Assembly: GCF_023100905.1 (NCBI RefSeq)
Contig: NZ_CP064686.1
Coordinates: 7,466,001-7,530,000, forward strand
Length of the DNA: 64,000 nt
Source: Bradyrhizobium sp. 4
GTDB lineage: Bacteria; Pseudomonadota; Alphaproteobacteria; Rhizobiales; Xanthobacteraceae
Reading direction: 5' to 3'
In this document: positions 25,879 to 34,900 of the stretch, piece after piece
Layout of the letters: every line of letters begins with the position of its first letter
How positions within the stretch are numbered: position 1 is the stretch's first letter
Made by a program: the position numbers and the translations under genes
The notes under the pieces: model-generated
Database searches by the model: none
What the model was told of the DNA's origin: nothing
What the model saw: only the letters and a program-made list of their open reading frames with translations

Positions 25879-27216
25879 CTACTCCGCTGCCGCTGTCCGC
25901 GGCCGGCCGACAAAACCCGTGACGTCACCGAAACGCTCCAGCATCACCGCGGAAAGGTCCTTGGCCTTGCTGGTGACGCAGGCGCCCGAGCGCACGGCGT
26001 AGCGATCCTGATGCACGGCGTGCGGCGGCGGCTCGCCCTGCTGAAGCGCCCGCGCCAGCTCCATCACGACTTTCCGGAAATGCATGATACCGAAATCGGT
26101 CGGACCGAGATGCTCGCGGCTGCGGTCGGCGATCGGGCCCTGGCTGTCCTGCACGGCCGCGTCCTGTTCGGAGACGCCCTTGATGCCAGTGTAGCTCCTG
26201 GTCTTCTGCAGCTTGCGGTCGATCAGATAGTCGTTGCCCTTGTGGCGCAGCGGCACGTAATTGTCGCCGACCTCCGCGATCACGCCATTGCCGCGGTCAA
26301 AGGCGTCACGCTCGGCTTGCGTCAGCGGCCGCTCCGGATTCCAGGCATAGGTGTAGATCCAGCAATTGGTGTCGGTGACGGGCACGAAGGTCTGGCCAAA
26401 GATGTTCTCGCCCGGCATCGCGCTCGGGGCATAGGCGTGGAACGGCATCAGGATCTGCGCGATTCGCCAGTAGATGTCATCACGGCCCGTGAGCCGCCCG
26501 CCAGCGATCGTAAGGCCCGCATCGTGCGCGGCGATCTTGATTACGGGACGCGGGTCTTCGGCGATCCAGCGCATGTGATCGCTCGACATCCGCGCGATCG
26601 GATTCACAAAATGCTTCTTGATGTCCAGGATCTCGTTCTCCTCCTTGTCGAAGGAGAGATGGGCGAAGGTGAAATGCGCGGTGTCGATCGAGCCTTCCAG
26701 CGCCTGCACCCAGTTGCAGTCCTGCCATTTCTTGCTGACGTAGCGGTGCGAAGCCGGCAGCAGCGCCATTTCGAGGTCCGGCAGCTCGGGCATCGCGTCA
26801 GCCGGGCCCATATAAGCCCAGATCATCTCGCCCCATTCGCGCACCGGATAGGATTTGATGCGGATGAGGTCTTTGGCGTTGAGGTCGGGATAGGACGTCG
26901 GCATGTCGACGCACCGGCCGTCGGTATTGAACTTCCAACCGTGATAGACACAGCGGATACCGCATTCCTCAACGCGCCCAAGCCAGAGATTGGCGCCGCG
27001 ATGCGGGCAGTATTGGTCGATGACTCCGACAACGCCGCGCGTGTCGCGGAAGGCGAGCAGCTCCTCGCCGAGCACAGTGATCTTCTTCGGCTCGCCGTCG
27101 GGCTCAGGGAGTTCTTCGGACAGGAGCACCGGAATCCAGAAGCGGCGCAGCAGCTCGCCCATGCCGGTGCCTGCATCAGCCTCGGTCAGGAATTTGTTGT
27201 CCTCGGCGCGGAGCAT
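25879..27216 (-). CDS. Rieske [2Fe-2S] aromatic ring-hydroxylating oxygenase, alpha subunit
   Basis: This 445-residue terminal oxygenase has the Rieske cluster ligands Cys70-X-His72 (YCPHRGANL) and Cys89-X2-His92 (CVYHGWKF). The mononuclear iron motif is in the segment GSIDTAHFTFAHLSF (Asp, His, His), and the C-terminal catalytic domain follows. It resembles phthalate-4,5-dioxygenase-type oxygenases. It would need a reductase, which is not encoded nearby. A lipoprotein and a TauD-type dioxygenase lie upstream on the same strand. The substrate is unknown; an aromatic or aryl-ether acid is likely. Confidence 0.9.
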   Translation of the reverse strand: MLRAEDNKFLTEADAGTGMGELLRRFWIPVLLSEELPEPDGEPKKITVLGEELLAFRDTRGVVGVIDQYCPHRGANLWLGRVEECGIRCVYHGWKFNTDGRCVDMPTSYPDLNAKDLIRIKSYPVREWGEMIWAYMGPADAMPELPDLEMALLPASHRYVSKKWQDCNWVQALEGSIDTAHFTFAHLSFDKEENEILDIKKHFVNPIARMSSDHMRWIAEDPRPVIKIAAHDAGLTIAGGRLTGRDDIYWRIAQILMPFHAYAPSAMPGENIFGQTFVPVTDTNCWIYTYAWNPERPLTQAERDAFDRGNGVIAEVGDNYVPLRHKGNDYLIDRKLQKTRSYTGIKGVSEQDAAVQDSQGPIADRSREHLGPTDFGIMHFRKVVMELARALQQGEPPPHAVHQDRYAVRSGACVTSKAKDLSAVMLERFGDVTGFVGRPRTAAAE

Positions 27217-27279
27217 GGCAGGCTCTCCCGACTATTTTCGCAGAGATTGGCGCGGGCGCGGGAGGACGTCAACGTTGAG

Positions 27280-27588
27280 CTATTGACCGTGAACCATCCG
27301 AAGAACTTTGCCGTCACGGCGGGCGACTTCAACTTCAACTACTCCGCCAACTGCGCCGTGCGGCAACATGCCTGTCACAATCCAATTGTTACGTTGGTTG
27401 AGCTCAGCGGTTAGAGGCTCCTCGCTTCGAATAACGACCTCACCGTAGCGGTTAACGGCCGCCGCACGTGCGATCTCGACGGCCGCATCAGCAGTCGCCA
27501 CCGTGCCTTCAGCGCCGGTCGCCACCTTGTCCCCGGCAATCGCGCAGCTCGTGACAAAGACGAGTGCGACCACAAAAATGCCTCTCAC
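27280..27588 (-). CDS. small putative lipoprotein with NTF2-fold-immunity-like domain
   Basis: This 102-residue protein starts at GTG 27588, which overlaps the TauD gene's TGA by four bases (GTGA), a translational-coupling arrangement; GAGAGG precedes it. A short hydrophobic leader ends in VTSC, a plausible lipobox. The rest (EIARAAAVNRYGE, NWIVTGMLPHGAVGG, VARRDGKVLRMVHG) has the pattern I associate with NTF2-fold immunity/YbbC-like proteins. The frame runs upstream to 27720 inside the TauD gene, which I reject. Function unknown. Confidence 0.65.
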   Translation of the reverse strand: MRGIFVVALVFVTSCAIAGDKVATGAEGTVATADAAVEIARAAAVNRYGEVVIRSEEPLTAELNQRNNWIVTGMLPHGAVGGVVEVEVARRDGKVLRMVHGQ

Positions 27589-28481
27589 ACCGGCCTCTCT
27601 CCCTTCACCGTCACGCGCGTCCCCGAGCGTGTGTGCGGCCAGTAGTCCCACATGGCGCGGTGCTGGGTGCAGCGGTTGTCCCAGAAGGCGATGGCATTCT
27701 CGGTCCAGCGAAAGCGGCACTGGAACAGCGGATTCTCGGCGTGCTGGTAAAGATAGGCAAGCATCGCATCGCTCTCGTCGCGCGGGATTCCGTTGATGTG
27801 GCGGGTGAAGCCGCGGTTGACGTAGAGCGCCTTCCTGCCCGTGACCGGATGCGTGCGCACCACGGGATGCTCGGCACTCGGATAGGACGGGCGGTCGGCG
27901 ACGCCGTAATTGGCGTAGAGCCCGCGATAGATCGGCTCGCCGTCATGCAGCGCGGTCAGCCCGTCGACATAGGCCTTCATCCGGTCCGACAGCGCCTCGT
28001 AGGCTGCGTACATGTTGGCAAACAACGTGTCGCCGCCGCGCGGCGGGCACCGCTTGATGTAGAGGATCGAGCCCATCGGCGGCTCGAGATCGCAGGACAC
28101 GTCGGAATGCCAACCCTCACCGTTGGCGCGCGGCGAGTTCGCATCCGCATAGATCTTCATCAGCGCCGGGTCTTCATCCTCATGCGGCGCGGCAGGATGG
28201 AAATGCAGCTCACCGAACTTGCGGCCGAAGGCGAGATGCTGTTGTGGCGTGATGGTCTGGTCGCGGAAGAAGATGACGAGGTTTTCGGCGAGCGCGCGAT
28301 GGACCTCGTCCATCTGGCGGTTGGAGCGGGCATCGTCGGAAACGAGCTTACCGATGTCGACGCCGGAGATTTCCGCGCCGATGATCGGGGTGAGCTTTTC
28401 GACCGCGATGGTCTCGTACGGCACGCCGTCGTCCGTCGCGTGGCGATAGCGCGGACCCTGCTTGCCGGCGAGTGAGCTCAT
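27585..28481 (-). CDS. TauD/TfdA-family Fe(II)/2-oxoglutarate dioxygenase
   Basis: This soluble 298-residue oxygenase couples 2-oxoglutarate decarboxylation to hydroxylation of a sulfonate, phenoxyacid or similar substrate. Iron ligands are His and Asp in GWHSDVSCD and His in CTQHRAMWDYWPH, followed by Arg in HTRSGTRV for 2-oxoglutarate. I chose the ATG at 28481 (MSSLAGKQGP); an upstream extension lies in the repeat-rich leader. It overlaps the lipoprotein gene by four bases and precedes the Rieske oxygenase. Taurine itself is not certain; no tauABC is adjacent. Confidence 0.92.
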   Translation of the reverse strand: MSSLAGKQGPRYRHATDDGVPYETIAVEKLTPIIGAEISGVDIGKLVSDDARSNRQMDEVHRALAENLVIFFRDQTITPQQHLAFGRKFGELHFHPAAPHEDEDPALMKIYADANSPRANGEGWHSDVSCDLEPPMGSILYIKRCPPRGGDTLFANMYAAYEALSDRMKAYVDGLTALHDGEPIYRGLYANYGVADRPSYPSAEHPVVRTHPVTGRKALYVNRGFTRHINGIPRDESDAMLAYLYQHAENPLFQCRFRWTENAIAFWDNRCTQHRAMWDYWPHTRSGTRVTVKGERPV

Positions 28482-28560
28482 GGCGTGTCTCCCGATCGTT
28501 TGATTGGGAGCATGGTAGCGCGCAGTTAAGGATGTGCAATCTGCATTGCAAACACCGCCC

Positions 28561-28691
28561 GTCGTCCCGGACAAGCGAAGCGCAGATCCGGGACCCATAA
28601 CCACAGGATTTGGTTTGGCGAAAACTCGGAGCGACAGCTCGTTCTAACCACCAATCCTGTGGTTATGGGTCCCGGCCTCCGCCGGGACGAC
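28561..28691. repeat. nested palindromic intergenic repeat
   Basis: Outer arms GTCGTCCCGG (28561-28570) and CCGGGACGAC (28682-28691) enclose a second, perfect 23-base pair of arms (28588-28610 and 28653-28675) around a 42-base loop. It fills the gap between the TauD gene and ispG. No coding potential is visible. It resembles the short CGTCCCGG elements at 37891 and near 45385. Confidence 0.85.
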
Positions 28692-28721
28692 AGCTCAGTA
28701 TGAGGCGCGAGCGGAGCAATA

Positions 28722-30005
28722 CTACTCCGCCGCGGTCACCGGCACCTTGGCGCCCTGGCCGTAGCGCTGCTCGATGTAGTCGATCACGAGCGCCTTGAAG
28801 TCGGCGGAGATGGTCGGGCCGCGCAGGGTGCGGAACTTCTTGCCGTCGACGAACACCGGGGCAGCCGGCGCTTCGCCCGTGCCCGGCAGCGAGATGCCGA
28901 TATTGGCGTGCTTGGATTCGCCGGGGCCGTTGACGATGCAGCCCATCACCGCGACGTTGAGCTCTTCCACGCCGGGATATTTCGTCTTCCAGGTCGGCAT
29001 CTCGTCGCGGATGAAACCCTGGATCGATTGGGCCAGCTCCTGGAAAGTGGTCGAGGTGGTGCGGCCGCAGCCGGGGCACGCCGCAACGAGGGGCACGAAG
29101 GTGCGGAAGCCCATGGTCTGCAAGAGTTCCTGACCGACCTGCACCTCGCGGGTGCGGTCGCCGCCGGGCTCCGGCGTCAGCGATATCCGGATGGTGTCGC
29201 CGATGCCCTGCTGCAACAGGATGCCGAGCGCCGCCGAGGACGCCACGATGCCCTTGGTGCCCATGCCGGCTTCGGTGAGGCCGAGATGGATGGCGTAATC
29301 GGAACGGCTGGCGAGAACCTCGTAGACCGCGATCAGATCCTGCACCGCCGAGACCTTGGCCGACAGGATGATGCGGTCCTTGGGCATGCCGAGCTCTTCG
29401 GCGCGTGCCGCCGAGAGCAGCGCCGACTGCACCATGGCTTCGCGCATCACCGCGCGCGCATCGCGCGGATTGGCCGAGGCGGTGTTCTCATCCATCAGCC
29501 TGGTCAGCAGCTCCTGGTCGAGCGAGCCCCAATTGGCGCCGATGCGGACCGGCTTGCTGTTCTTGTTGGCGATCTCGATGATGTCGGCGAACTGGGTGTC
29601 GCGCTTGTCCTTGAAGCCGACATTACCGGGATTGATGCGATATTTGGCGAGCGCCTCGGCGCAGGCCGGATAGGCCGCGAGCAGCTTGTGGCCGATATAG
29701 TGGAAGTCGCCGATCAGGGGCGTGGTGAGACCGAGCTTGAGCAGGCCGTCGCGGATATGCGGAACGGCAGCTGCCGCCTCCTCGCGGTCGACGGTGATGC
29801 GGACCAGCTCGGAACCGGCGCGGGCGAGCGCTGCGACCTGGGCAATGGTGCCGTCGATATCGGCTGTGTCGGTGTTGGTCATCGACTGCACGACGATCGG
29901 CGCACCGCCGCCGACGGTAACGTCGCCGACCTTGACCTTGGTGGTGTGATGACGCGGCGCAGGCCCCGCGATGTCGGAATCGATGGTGTTTTCGAGCTTG
30001 TTCAT
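28722..30005 (-). CDS. ispG: 4-hydroxy-3-methylbut-2-enyl diphosphate synthase
   Basis: IspG (GcpE) reductively converts MEcPP to HMBPP in the methylerythritol phosphate route to isoprenoids, using a [4Fe-4S] cluster. The cluster Cys motifs are CPGCGRTTSTTF and GCIVNGPGE. The N-terminal TIM-barrel segment GGGAPIVVQSMTNTDTAD is typical. I chose ATG 30005 (427 residues) over a TTG three codons upstream. It supplies precursors to the ispA product. It lies 12 bp from the DMT exporter gene on the same strand. Confidence 0.97.
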   Translation of the reverse strand: MNKLENTIDSDIAGPAPRHHTTKVKVGDVTVGGGAPIVVQSMTNTDTADIDGTIAQVAALARAGSELVRITVDREEAAAAVPHIRDGLLKLGLTTPLIGDFHYIGHKLLAAYPACAEALAKYRINPGNVGFKDKRDTQFADIIEIANKNSKPVRIGANWGSLDQELLTRLMDENTASANPRDARAVMREAMVQSALLSAARAEELGMPKDRIILSAKVSAVQDLIAVYEVLASRSDYAIHLGLTEAGMGTKGIVASSAALGILLQQGIGDTIRISLTPEPGGDRTREVQVGQELLQTMGFRTFVPLVAACPGCGRTTSTTFQELAQSIQGFIRDEMPTWKTKYPGVEELNVAVMGCIVNGPGESKHANIGISLPGTGEAPAAPVFVDGKKFRTLRGPTISADFKALVIDYIEQRYGQGAKVPVTAAE

Positions 30006-30017
30006 GGCGTCCAAATA

Positions 30018-30971
30018 TCAGGTTTTGGTGACGTTCAGCAATGCATCGCGCGGCGCCGCAGCGGATTGACTGGGACGGTTAACCAGAAAAAGCCCAGCAA
30101 TGACAAGGACGGCGGCAGCCCCGAATGTCAGGTTCAGCGTGTCGTGCATGATGAAATAGCTACCCACCACGCCAAACAAAGGGGTGATGAAGGTAAAAGC
30201 CGACAATTTGCTGGCCGAATAGGTCTTCACCAGCGCGAACCAAAGCGTGAACGTGGTTCCCACCACCCAGATCGCCTGGAAGGCCATCAGGCCCAGCGAC
30301 AGCGGCGACGGGGTGTGGGGGATGGTCTCCCCGAACAGCCAGGCCGCCAGCCCCAGGATCGGGATCGAGGTCGCGACCTGGTAGCCCAGCGCCTTCTCGG
30401 GCGCGGCGAAGCGCAGCCGGGTGCCCTTGGCAACCAGCGTGGTCGCCGCCCACAGCGCGGCGCCGCCGACGATCATGAGGTCGCCGAGCAGAACATGCGA
30501 ATCGACGTTGGGCTGCGGCACGCCGATCGCGAGTGCGACGCCGGCAAAGCTGATGGCGAGCCCCAGCCATTGCGTCCCGCCAAGTCGCTCGCCGAGCACC
30601 TGGTAGGAGCCGAGCGCAACGAAGAACGGCGCGGTGTAGAGGAACACGACCGCCCGCGATGCCGGTGTGAAACGCAGGCCCTGAAAGATCAGCACGAACT
30701 CGATGCCGAACATCAGTCCGGCGATGACGCCCGGCTTCCAGGTGCCGTCGCGTTCGAAGAATTTAACGCCGCGCAAGCTGCCGATGATGAACAGCACCGG
30801 CAGCGCGCCCATCGAGCGGAACGTGGCCTGAAGCATCGGCGGGATGTCCGGCAGCACCAGTTTCACCGCGATCTGGTTGAATCCCCAGGTCAGGCACAGC
30901 ATGAGCATCAGGGCGATGGCGCCGGCACTGAGGGGACGACCGGCGGACGGTATGATTTGAGGTGAGGACAT
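30018..30971 (-). CDS. EamA/DMT-superfamily transporter
   Basis: This inner-membrane protein of 317 residues has ten predicted transmembrane segments and two EamA repeats (about 15-150 and 165-300), the drug/metabolite exporter arrangement. SRAVVFLYTAPFFVALGSY and TFTLWFALVKTYSASKLSAF are the repeat-end segments. The substrate is unknown; amino acids or metabolites are usual. It lies between the Zur-like regulator gene and ispG on one strand. Confidence 0.88.
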   Translation of the reverse strand: MSSPQIIPSAGRPLSAGAIALMLMLCLTWGFNQIAVKLVLPDIPPMLQATFRSMGALPVLFIIGSLRGVKFFERDGTWKPGVIAGLMFGIEFVLIFQGLRFTPASRAVVFLYTAPFFVALGSYQVLGERLGGTQWLGLAISFAGVALAIGVPQPNVDSHVLLGDLMIVGGAALWAATTLVAKGTRLRFAAPEKALGYQVATSIPILGLAAWLFGETIPHTPSPLSLGLMAFQAIWVVGTTFTLWFALVKTYSASKLSAFTFITPLFGVVGSYFIMHDTLNLTFGAAAVLVIAGLFLVNRPSQSAAAPRDALLNVTKT

Positions 30972-31007
30972 TTCTTCCTGAAAAACCGGCTTTGCGCCGT
31001 TGTTGCT

Positions 31008-31502
31008 CTATGCAGCTTTCTGACAATGCGCACAAACGCCCGTGATTTCCACCACGGACAATTTGGGAGCGAAGCCTGAGCTGCGCGCGGCGGCGTTGAG
31101 ATCCCTGGCGAAGGAAGCCGACGGAATCTCACCGACCAGGCCACAGCGCTCGCAGATCAGGAACGTCACCGCCGAGGTCGCGTCGTGGTCGTGAGCGGCG
31201 CAGGCGAGATAGGCGTTGCGGCTTTCGATGCGGTGCACGAGGCCGTTGGCCATCAAGAAATCGAGAGCACGATAGACCGTGATCGGCGCGGGCCGCGGCA
31301 TCGACTTTGCCAGCTCGTCGATCACCTCATAGGCGCCGAGCGGCCGGTGGCTCGAGAGCAGCGCCCCCAGCACATGGCGGCGTATCGGCGTGAATTTCTG
31401 CGCGCGCTCTCCGCAGACGGCCTCGGCATGCGCCAGCGCATCCGCGGTGCAGCGGCCGTGATCGTGGTCGGGCGCGGGAAATGCCGGTTTTGCGAGGGTC
31501 AT
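31008..31502 (-). CDS. zur: Fur-family transcriptional regulator, Zur-like
   Basis: This 164-residue winged-helix repressor has the FUR DNA-binding half (FTPIRRHVLGALLSSHRPLG, ITVYRALDFL) and a dimerisation half with paired Cys motifs CERCG and CAHC that bind structural zinc. The His-rich N-terminus (DHDHG) and AAHDHD favour zinc over iron sensing, so I call it Zur-like. It would repress zinc uptake genes, none of which is adjacent. It lies just upstream of the DMT transporter gene, possibly in one transcript. Confidence 0.87.
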   Translation of the reverse strand: MTLAKPAFPAPDHDHGRCTADALAHAEAVCGERAQKFTPIRRHVLGALLSSHRPLGAYEVIDELAKSMPRPAPITVYRALDFLMANGLVHRIESRNAYLACAAHDHDATSAVTFLICERCGLVGEIPSASFARDLNAAARSSGFAPKLSVVEITGVCAHCQKAA

Positions 31503-31615
31503 GCGACCGGCGTTCTAGCATTTCGAAAGGGGAACCCAAAGCGGCACCGGCGATGCGGCCATCAGCCATGCTCGGCCTGCGGGACAGTGTCCCGCAAACC
31601 CGCCATGAAATAATC

Positions 31616-31653
31616 ATAAGCTTGCTTATTATATTCCAAGCTTATTGGAGACC
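31616..31653. promoter_or_regulatory. candidate MarR operator/promoter
   Basis: The region is much AT-richer than its surroundings. It holds ATAAGC-TT-GCTTAT (31616-31629) and the inverted repeat CCAA-GCTTA-TTGG (31636-31648), with GCTTATT repeated directly. Overlapping the probable promoter just before the marR gene at 31660, it is a good candidate for autorepression. Confidence 0.45.
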
Positions 31654-31659
31654 AAGCTC

Positions 31660-32142
31660 ATGAGCCCAGGGCCCGTGGACCAGAACTTCCTGTTTACGCT
31701 CGCCGAGCTCTATCGCCTGCTCCGGGTCTATGCCGACAAGGAAGCCTCGCGCTTCGGCATCACCCGCGCGCAATGGGCGGTGCTGGCCAAGGTCGAGCGC
31801 AGCGAAGGCATGAAGCAGTCGGAACTCGCCGAGCTTCTCGAGGTGCAGCCGATCACGCTAACGCGCCTGATCGACAAGCTCTGCGACAGCGACTGGATCG
31901 AGCGACGCAACGATCCTTCGGATCGCCGCGTCAAGCGGCTGTACCTGAAGAAGGCCGGGCGGCAATTGCTCGGGCGGATGAGCGGGCTGAAATCCGAGCT
32001 CACGGCCAACGCACTCGACGGCATCACTCCGGCGGACGCCCACCGCCTCCTCACCCAACTCGAGACAATCAAGGAAAACGTGCGGTCCGCGATCCAGACC
32101 AGCGGAGCGGAACAAGCGCGTAAGGAGCAGCGCTATGGCTGA
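31660..32142 (+). CDS. MarR-family transcriptional regulator
   Basis: This 160-residue winged-helix repressor starts at ATG 31660, with GGAG 7-10 bases upstream. The wHTH is MKQSELAELLEVQPITLTRL, and the wing is RRNDPSDRRVKRLYL. It overlaps emrA by eight bases, giving a marR-emrA-emrB unit. By analogy it represses the operon and is released by the exported lipophilic compound. The inducer is unknown. The AT-rich inverted repeats upstream are its likely binding sites. Confidence 0.93.
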   Translation: MSPGPVDQNFLFTLAELYRLLRVYADKEASRFGITRAQWAVLAKVERSEGMKQSELAELLEVQPITLTRLIDKLCDSDWIERRNDPSDRRVKRLYLKKAGRQLLGRMSGLKSELTANALDGITPADAHRLLTQLETIKENVRSAIQTSGAEQARKEQRYG

Positions 32143-33310
32143 TCAGGTTCTCAAGTTCCAGCCCGAGCAGAAAATCGACGGCGGCAAGCCCACCAAGAAA
32201 GCCGGCACCAATCCGCGCCGCCGCCTGCTGGCGGGCCTGCGCCGCTACCGCCGCGTGCTGCTTCTGGTCGTGCTGCCGATCGTCGTCGCGGTGGCCGGCT
32301 TCACCTTCTATCTCAATGGCGGCCGCTATGTCGGCACCGACGATGCCTATGTCGGCGCGCAGAAAGTGCTGGTGACCCCCGATATCTCCGGCAAAATCCA
32401 GAAGGTCGTCGTCAAGGAGGGCCAGATCGTCAAGCACGGCGACGAGCTGTTCGAGATCGACCCCGCTCCGTTCCGTCACGCATTGGAAGAAGCCAAAGCG
32501 CAACTCGCCCAAGCCCGCATCACCTATGACAATCTCGTTGCCAACATCAAGATCTACGGCGACATGCTCAATCTCGCCCAGCAGGGCATGGACCTGAAGC
32601 AGCGCGACGTCGAACGCAAGCAGTCGCTGGTGAAGAACAATTACGGCTCGCAGCTCGATTTGGACAACGCGTCGAATGCATTGGTGACCGCCGGCGCGCA
32701 GGCGCAATACATCAAGCAGCAACTCTCCAATGCCAAGACCCAGTTGCTGGGCAATCCCGAGTTGCCGCTTGAGCAATTCCCCGCCTACGCGCAAGCGAAA
32801 GCCAAGCTGGACGATGCCCAGCGCAACCTCGACCACACCGTGCTGCGCGCGCCGATGGATGGCGTGGCAACACAAGTCGAGCAGATTCAGCTCGGCCGCT
32901 ACGTCGCCGCCGGCACGCCGGTGTTCTCCATCATCGACGTCGCCCATCCCTGGGTCGACGCCAATCCGAAGGAGAGCGACCTCACCTACGTCACCGAAGG
33001 ACAGCCGGTCACGCTCGAGGTTGATGCCTTTCCGAGCCATCTCTTCAAGGGCAAGATCGGCTCGCTCTCGCCCGGCACCGGCGCGCAATTCGCGATTCTG
33101 CCGCCGCAGAACGCCAGCGGCAATTTCGTCAAGGTGGTGCAGCGCGTGCCGATTCGCATCTATTTCGACGAGACCGACAAATACGTGCGCAAGCTGAAGG
33201 CCGGCATGAGCGTCTACGCCACCATCGACACCGGCCACCGGCGCTCGCTCGCCGGCCTGCTCGGCCTGTCGGCGACCGCGAGCCAAGACAAAGATTCGGA
33301 CAAAGACTGA
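32135..33310 (+). CDS. emrA: HlyD/EmrA-family membrane fusion protein
   Basis: This periplasmic adaptor of a tripartite efflux pump has 391 residues. It has one N-terminal membrane segment (about 45-65), a biotinyl-lipoyl-like region YVGTDDAYVGAQKVLVTPDI and a long alpha-hairpin (about 110-215). The beta-barrel includes LEVDAFPSHLFKGKIGSLSP. It couples the MFS permease EmrB, 16 bp downstream, to an outer-membrane channel (not in this window). Its start overlaps the marR stop, implying coupled translation. Confidence 0.93.
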   Translation: MADQVLKFQPEQKIDGGKPTKKAGTNPRRRLLAGLRRYRRVLLLVVLPIVVAVAGFTFYLNGGRYVGTDDAYVGAQKVLVTPDISGKIQKVVVKEGQIVKHGDELFEIDPAPFRHALEEAKAQLAQARITYDNLVANIKIYGDMLNLAQQGMDLKQRDVERKQSLVKNNYGSQLDLDNASNALVTAGAQAQYIKQQLSNAKTQLLGNPELPLEQFPAYAQAKAKLDDAQRNLDHTVLRAPMDGVATQVEQIQLGRYVAAGTPVFSIIDVAHPWVDANPKESDLTYVTEGQPVTLEVDAFPSHLFKGKIGSLSPGTGAQFAILPPQNASGNFVKVVQRVPIRIYFDETDKYVRKLKAGMSVYATIDTGHRRSLAGLLGLSATASQDKDSDKD

Positions 33311-33326
33311 GACAGGGACTGATCCG

Positions 33327-34883
33327 ATGTCCGGCCCCAATGCCCATTTGATGGTTCCCGGCCTGCGCCGGAACATGGTGACGATCTGCGCCATGACGGC
33401 AACCATCATGCAGGCGCTGGATACCACCATCGCCAACGTCGCCCTGCCCTATATGCAGGGCACGCTGTCGGCTTCGCAGGACCAGATCAACTGGGTGCTG
33501 ACCTCCTACATCGTCGCCGCCGCGATCATGACGGCACCGGTGGGCTGGATCGCCAACCGCTTCGGCCGCAAGCGCATCTTCATCATCTGCTCGGCCGGCT
33601 TCACCATGGCATCGGTGCTGTGCGGGCTTGCGCAGGACATCAACCAGATGGTGCTGTTCCGCCTGCTGCAGGGCGTGTTCGGCGCGGCCCTGGTACCATT
33701 GTCGCAATCGGTGATGCTCGACTATTACACGCTCCAGGAACGCGCCAAGGCGATGTCGATCTGGGGCATGGGCGTGATGATGGGGCCGATCATGGGTCCC
33801 TCGCTCGGCGCCTGGCTGACCGAGACTTATTCCTGGCACTGGGTGTTCTTCGTCAATTTGCCGTTCGGCGCCATCACCGTGATCGGGCTGATTATCTTCA
33901 TGGACGAGACCCGGAAGGATCTCAGTCTCAGGTTCGACTGGTTCGGCTTCGCGGCGCTGGCGGTCGCGATCGGCTCGCTTCAGCTCGCGCTCGACCGCGG
34001 CGAGCAATTGGGCTGGCTCGAATCGGGTGAGATCCTTGCCGAGTTCATCGTCTCGGCCGTCGCTTTCTACTTCTTCATCGCGCACTCCTTCACGACCTCG
34101 ACGCCGTTCATCCGCTTCGCGCTCTTCAGGGATCGCAACTTCGTCACCGGCTGCATGTTCATGGTCGTGATGGGTCTCGTGCTGTTCTCGACCATGGCGC
34201 TGGCCTCGCCCTACATGCAGAACGTGATCGGCTATCCCATCATCACCGCGGGCCTGCTGCTGGCGAGCCGCGGCTTTGGCACCTTCTTCGCCATGATGCT
34301 GGTCGGCCGCATGATGCGTTACATCGAGGCCCGCACGCTGATCATCACCGGCCTGACGCTGACCGCGGGATCGCTGTTCCAGATGACCGGCTGGACCGAT
34401 TTGACCCAGGTGCCGGAGATCGTGACCGTCAGCGTCATCCAGGGCTTCGGCTTCGGCCTCGTCTTCGTGCCGCTATCGACGGTGGCGTTCCTGACCTTGT
34501 CGAACGAACTGCGCACCGACGGCACCGCGATGCTGACCCTGATGCGCAACGTCGCGAGCTCGGTGGGCATTTCCGTCGTCATCGCCCAGCTGACGCAGGG
34601 CACGCGCAAGACCTACGCGATCCTGTCCGAAAACATCAACCCGTTCAACCACGCGCTCCAGATGCCCAACGTCAGCGGCATGATCAATCTGTCCACCGAT
34701 GCCGGCCGCGCCATGGCCGACCGCATGGTCAGCGTGCAGTCGCAGATCATCGCGTTTGCGCACGACTACCAGTTGGTGATGTTCTTCATCCTCTGCACCA
34801 TCCCGCTCGCTTTGTTCATCGGCTCGACCAAGGCCACCCTGCGCAAACAGGCGGCGGGGCCGGAACATGCGGTGATGGAGTAA
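33327..34883 (+). CDS. emrB: DHA2-family MFS multidrug efflux permease
   Basis: This 518-residue inner-membrane proton/drug antiporter has about fourteen transmembrane segments. The DHA2 hallmarks are LDTTIANVALPYMQG in helix 1, the GWIANRFGRKRIF loop between helices 2 and 3, and GVMMGPIMGPSLGAWL of motif C. It is the last gene of the marR-emrA-emrB operon. It exports hydrophobic or amphiphilic compounds; the substrate range cannot be read. Confidence 0.95.
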   Translation: MSGPNAHLMVPGLRRNMVTICAMTATIMQALDTTIANVALPYMQGTLSASQDQINWVLTSYIVAAAIMTAPVGWIANRFGRKRIFIICSAGFTMASVLCGLAQDINQMVLFRLLQGVFGAALVPLSQSVMLDYYTLQERAKAMSIWGMGVMMGPIMGPSLGAWLTETYSWHWVFFVNLPFGAITVIGLIIFMDETRKDLSLRFDWFGFAALAVAIGSLQLALDRGEQLGWLESGEILAEFIVSAVAFYFFIAHSFTTSTPFIRFALFRDRNFVTGCMFMVVMGLVLFSTMALASPYMQNVIGYPIITAGLLLASRGFGTFFAMMLVGRMMRYIEARTLIITGLTLTAGSLFQMTGWTDLTQVPEIVTVSVIQGFGFGLVFVPLSTVAFLTLSNELRTDGTAMLTLMRNVASSVGISVVIAQLTQGTRKTYAILSENINPFNHALQMPNVSGMINLSTDAGRAMADRMVSVQSQIIAFAHDYQLVMFFILCTIPLALFIGSTKATLRKQAAGPEHAVME

Positions 34884-34900
34884 CACTGTGACGCGAGCAG

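Noticed and set aside
28908..30965. 685-residue plus-strand open frame
   Set aside because: It is antisense to ispG and the DMT transporter gene, both clear. Composition (Arg, His and Gly rich) is the usual shadow of high-GC genes.
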